64,000 nt of DNA from the NCBI RefSeq assembly GCF_014649855.1, contig NZ_BMTV01000018.1:1-64000 (forward strand). The letters run 5' to 3'. The stretch's first letter is position 1. Each line of letters opens with the position of its first letter. Made by a program: the position numbers and the translations under genes. The notes below the pieces were generated by a model. The model saw only the letters and a list, made by a program, of their open reading frames with translations, did no database searches and was not told the DNA's origin. Of this stretch, positions 62,069 through 64,000 are shown piece by piece. The DNA is from Streptomyces roseolus. GTDB lineage: Bacteria; Actinomycetota; Actinomycetes; Streptomycetales; Streptomycetaceae.

Positions 62069-62466
62069 CGTGCCCCCAGGGTCGGGTCGGTCGGCGGTGG
62101 GTCACCCCAGCCCATCACCGGCGGGGGCGCGGCGCTCGTCGCGTACCGCCGATCGGGTGAAGCGGCACGGCCCTGACCAGGCCCGGAACAAGTCCTCGGC
62201 CGACCGGTGGACGAACGGCCGGAACGGTCTCGGCACGACCGGCGGACGGTGACGGCAGGCCGGGCACGACCGGCGGACGCCCGACGCGAGCCCGGCACGA
62301 CCGGCGGATGCCCAGGGCAGGACCGGCCCACCGACAGGTGGACGCCCGACGCGAGCCCGACGCGAGCCCGGCACGACCGGCGGACGGCCCAGGCGGGACC
62401 GGCCCACCGACAGGTGGACGCCGGGGGCGGGACCGGGGCGCCTGCCGGCCGGAGGCCGGAGCGGGC
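62069..62466. other. Repeat-bearing intergenic region
   Basis: About 400 bp between the P450 and FHA genes on the minus strand. It contains the repeat described separately and no credible gene. The P450 promoter should lie in the first 100 bp, but no clear motif was seen. Confidence 0.5.
62232..62422. repeat. 76-bp direct duplication with GGCACGACCGGCGGA core repeats
   Basis: The 15-mer GGCACGACCGGCGGA occurs at 62232, 62263, 62294 and 62370. The block starting at 62294 is duplicated 76 bp further on, including GACCGGCCCACCGACAGGTG at 62321 and 62397. Confidence 0.8.
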
Positions 62467-63015
62467 TCAGTCGACCGACAGGCGGAAGGTCATCTCGCCG
62501 AAGCCGACGACGTCCCCGGCCCGCACCACCACCGCGCCGACGACGCGGCGGCCGTTGACCGTCGTGCCGTTGGTGGAGCCCAGGTCGCGCAGGACCCAGA
62601 GTCCGTCCTGGAGGGAGAGTTCGGCGTGCAGGCGGGAGGCGGTCTCGTGGCTGAGCCGCAGCCCGTTCACCGGGTCCCGGCCGATGCGCAGCGGGTACGG
62701 CCCCGGCTGCGGCAGCAGCAGCTTCGGGAGCCGCTCGGAGTGCCAGGCCCGGCCGATGCGCGCGGTGAACGCCGACATCCGCTCGACCGCGCCGACCACC
62801 CGCCGGGTCCAGGTGCCCTCGCCGCGCAGGTCGGCGGTGAGCACGTCGAGTTCGTCGGGGCGGCGGGCCTGGAGCGCCCGCTCCATCCGGAAGAGGAAGG
62901 TGTCGTGCGAGAGACGTCCCTGTGCGGCGCCCTCCCGGAGCAGGCCCAGGGCACGGTCCCGCTCGGCGTCGGTCAGCCGGGGGGCGTGCGCGGGGGGCTC
63001 GTAAGGGGTCGTCAC
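62467..63015 (-). CDS. DUF1707 and FHA domain protein
   Basis: A 182-residue protein from GTG at 63015. The N-terminal DUF1707 (LTDAERDRALGLLREGAAQGRLSHDTFLFRMERALQARRPDELDVLTADL) precedes a FHA domain (LRIGRDPVNGLRLSHETASRLHAEL ... LRDLGSTNGTTVNGRRV) with all phosphothreonine-binding residues in place. It likely docks on a Ser/Thr kinase substrate. No kinase gene is adjacent. Confidence 0.9.
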   Translation of the reverse strand: MTTPYEPPAHAPRLTDAERDRALGLLREGAAQGRLSHDTFLFRMERALQARRPDELDVLTADLRGEGTWTRRVVGAVERMSAFTARIGRAWHSERLPKLLLPQPGPYPLRIGRDPVNGLRLSHETASRLHAELSLQDGLWVLRDLGSTNGTTVNGRRVVGAVVVRAGDVVGFGEMTFRLSVD

Positions 63016-63192
63016 ACCGTGATTGTCCGCGTGGCCGGGCCGCACTGTCCAGAAGCCTCCGTACCAGGACCGTCACCGCTTCCGTGCGCCTCCCGCACGA
63101 GCATGAGGACGCGGAAATCCGTGCGGCCGTTCCCCGGGATCGCTGTTACGGTCTGCGGGCTCGCTCACCTGTACCCCTGGGGGAACCACCGC

Positions 63193-64000
63193 ATGACCGA
63201 CGACCTCGTCGTCCGCCCGCTCACCGGGCCGGAGGAGCTGGACCTCTTCCTCGGCCTCGCCTACACGCTCGACGACGAACTCGCCGACGACCTCGGCTCC
63301 GGCCGCCGCCGCCCCGACTGGATGTGGGTGGCCCTCCGCGACGGCCGCCTGCTCGGCCGGATCGCCTGGTGGACCGACAAGGACGGGGGCGAGCCGCTCG
63401 CCCTCGACTTCTTCGACCTCGCCCCCGAGCTCCCGGCCGGGGAGGCCGAGGAGGTGGGCCGGCGGCTCCTCGCCGCCGCGCTGCCCGCCGTCGTCCCGGC
63501 CGGCACCGTGCCGCCGGAGTTCAACCGCTACCTGCCGCCGGACTGGCGCGAGGTGCCGGAGACCCGCGACCGCGTCGAGCTGCTGCTCTCGCTGCTCGCG
63601 GAGACGGGCGCCCGGCCGCTGGTGGAGCGGCTGCGCCTGGAGTGGCGGGCGGGGACGCCGATCGCGGAGCCCACCGGCCGGCTCGTGTTCCGGCCGGTCC
63701 GGGACCGCGAGGACCTGCTCGCCCTGATGACGCCGGTGATGGACGGCACCCTCGACGCCCACGGGCAGGCCGACCTGGCCGAGGGGCTGTCGCTGCGGGA
63801 GGCCGCCGAGCGGCACTACGACGAGGAGTTCCCGCACTACACCACGCCCCGCGAGTGGTGGCGGGTGGCCGAACTGCCGGGCACCGGCGAGCCGGTCGGC
63901 TTCGTGATCCCCGCCCGCAACAACTACAACCCGATCATCGCCTACATCGGCGTGCTCCCCGCCCACCGGGGCAAGGGCCACATCGACGAGATCCTCGCCG
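63193..64000 (+). CDS. GNAT family N-acetyltransferase, 3' truncated
   Basis: The frame opens at ATG 63193 (MTDDLVVRPLTGPEELDLF) after GGGGGAA and runs to the window end without a stop; 269 codons are visible. It has a duplicated GNAT layout, with the second acetyl-CoA motif near the edge (IIAYIGVLPAHRGKGHIDEILA). The substrate is unknown. Confidence 0.85.
   Translation, partial: MTDDLVVRPLTGPEELDLFLGLAYTLDDELADDLGSGRRRPDWMWVALRDGRLLGRIAWWTDKDGGEPLALDFFDLAPELPAGEAEEVGRRLLAAALPAVVPAGTVPPEFNRYLPPDWREVPETRDRVELLLSLLAETGARPLVERLRLEWRAGTPIAEPTGRLVFRPVRDREDLLALMTPVMDGTLDAHGQADLAEGLSLREAAERHYDEEFPHYTTPREWWRVAELPGTGEPVGFVIPARNNYNPIIAYIGVLPAHRGKGHIDEILA

Overview
The window is chromosomal DNA from a high-GC actinomycete, almost certainly a Streptomyces. 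G or C dominates third codon positions, GTG starts are common, only two likely TTA (bldA-type) codons were noticed, and the gene content is typical of the genus: DUF2637 protein, SAV2148-type HEPN protein, DmdR-like iron box, and a sulfate assimilation cluster with Cys-codon leader peptides. I see no rRNA, tRNA, CRISPR array, transposase or prophage.

Layout. (1) 1-687: 3' end of a ROK-family gene. (2) 0.9-9.7 kb: purine catabolism, with three xanthine dehydrogenase subunits, an NCS2 permease and XdhC on the minus strand, divergent from a PucR regulator. (3) 10-20 kb: mixed regulatory and envelope genes (TPR-like protein with a TTA codon, NTPase-WD40 protein, GntR/FCD regulator, FhuF-like ferric reductase behind an iron box, DUF2637 protein, anti-sigma-type ATPase with a TTA codon, PoxB-like enzyme, PP2C-like protein). 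(4) 20-25 kb: a 1269-residue secreted subtilase divergent from a TrmB/LuxR-type regulator. (5) 25-37 kb: a more accessory stretch, with a DUF456 protein, an Ada-AlkA protein whose glycosylase domain looks decayed, RsgA, an unrecognised three-gene module with less GC-biased codons and a broken upstream gene, VOC/AraC/YihY genes, an aidB-like acyl-CoA dehydrogenase pseudogene, a GAF regulator and a GNAT enzyme. (6) 37.5-47.1 kb: a complete assimilatory sulfur operon (leader peptide, sulfite reductase, small zinc-ribbon protein, cysH, cysC, cysD, cysN, second leader peptide, sulfonate-type ABC transporter, sirohydrochlorin chelatase). (7) 47-54 kb: small housekeeping enzymes, a HEPN protein, and two adjacent genes that together resemble one copper amine oxidase split in two. 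(8) 54-60 kb: glycogen/trehalose metabolism (GlgX, TreY) around an MFS transporter. (9) 60-64 kb: small envelope proteins, a short divergent P450, an FHA protein and a truncated GNAT gene.

How the parts work together. The xdh block takes up and oxidises purines under probable PucR control. The sulfur block imports sulfonates or sulfate esters, activates sulfate (CysDN, CysC), reduces APS (CysH) and then sulfite, and supplies siroheme iron through the chelatase. Both transcription units appear to be sensed through cysteine codons in upstream peptides. The most unusual content is the split amine oxidase pair, the decayed alkylation-response genes (Ada-AlkA, AidB), the 28.4-31.5 kb module, and the shortened P450.
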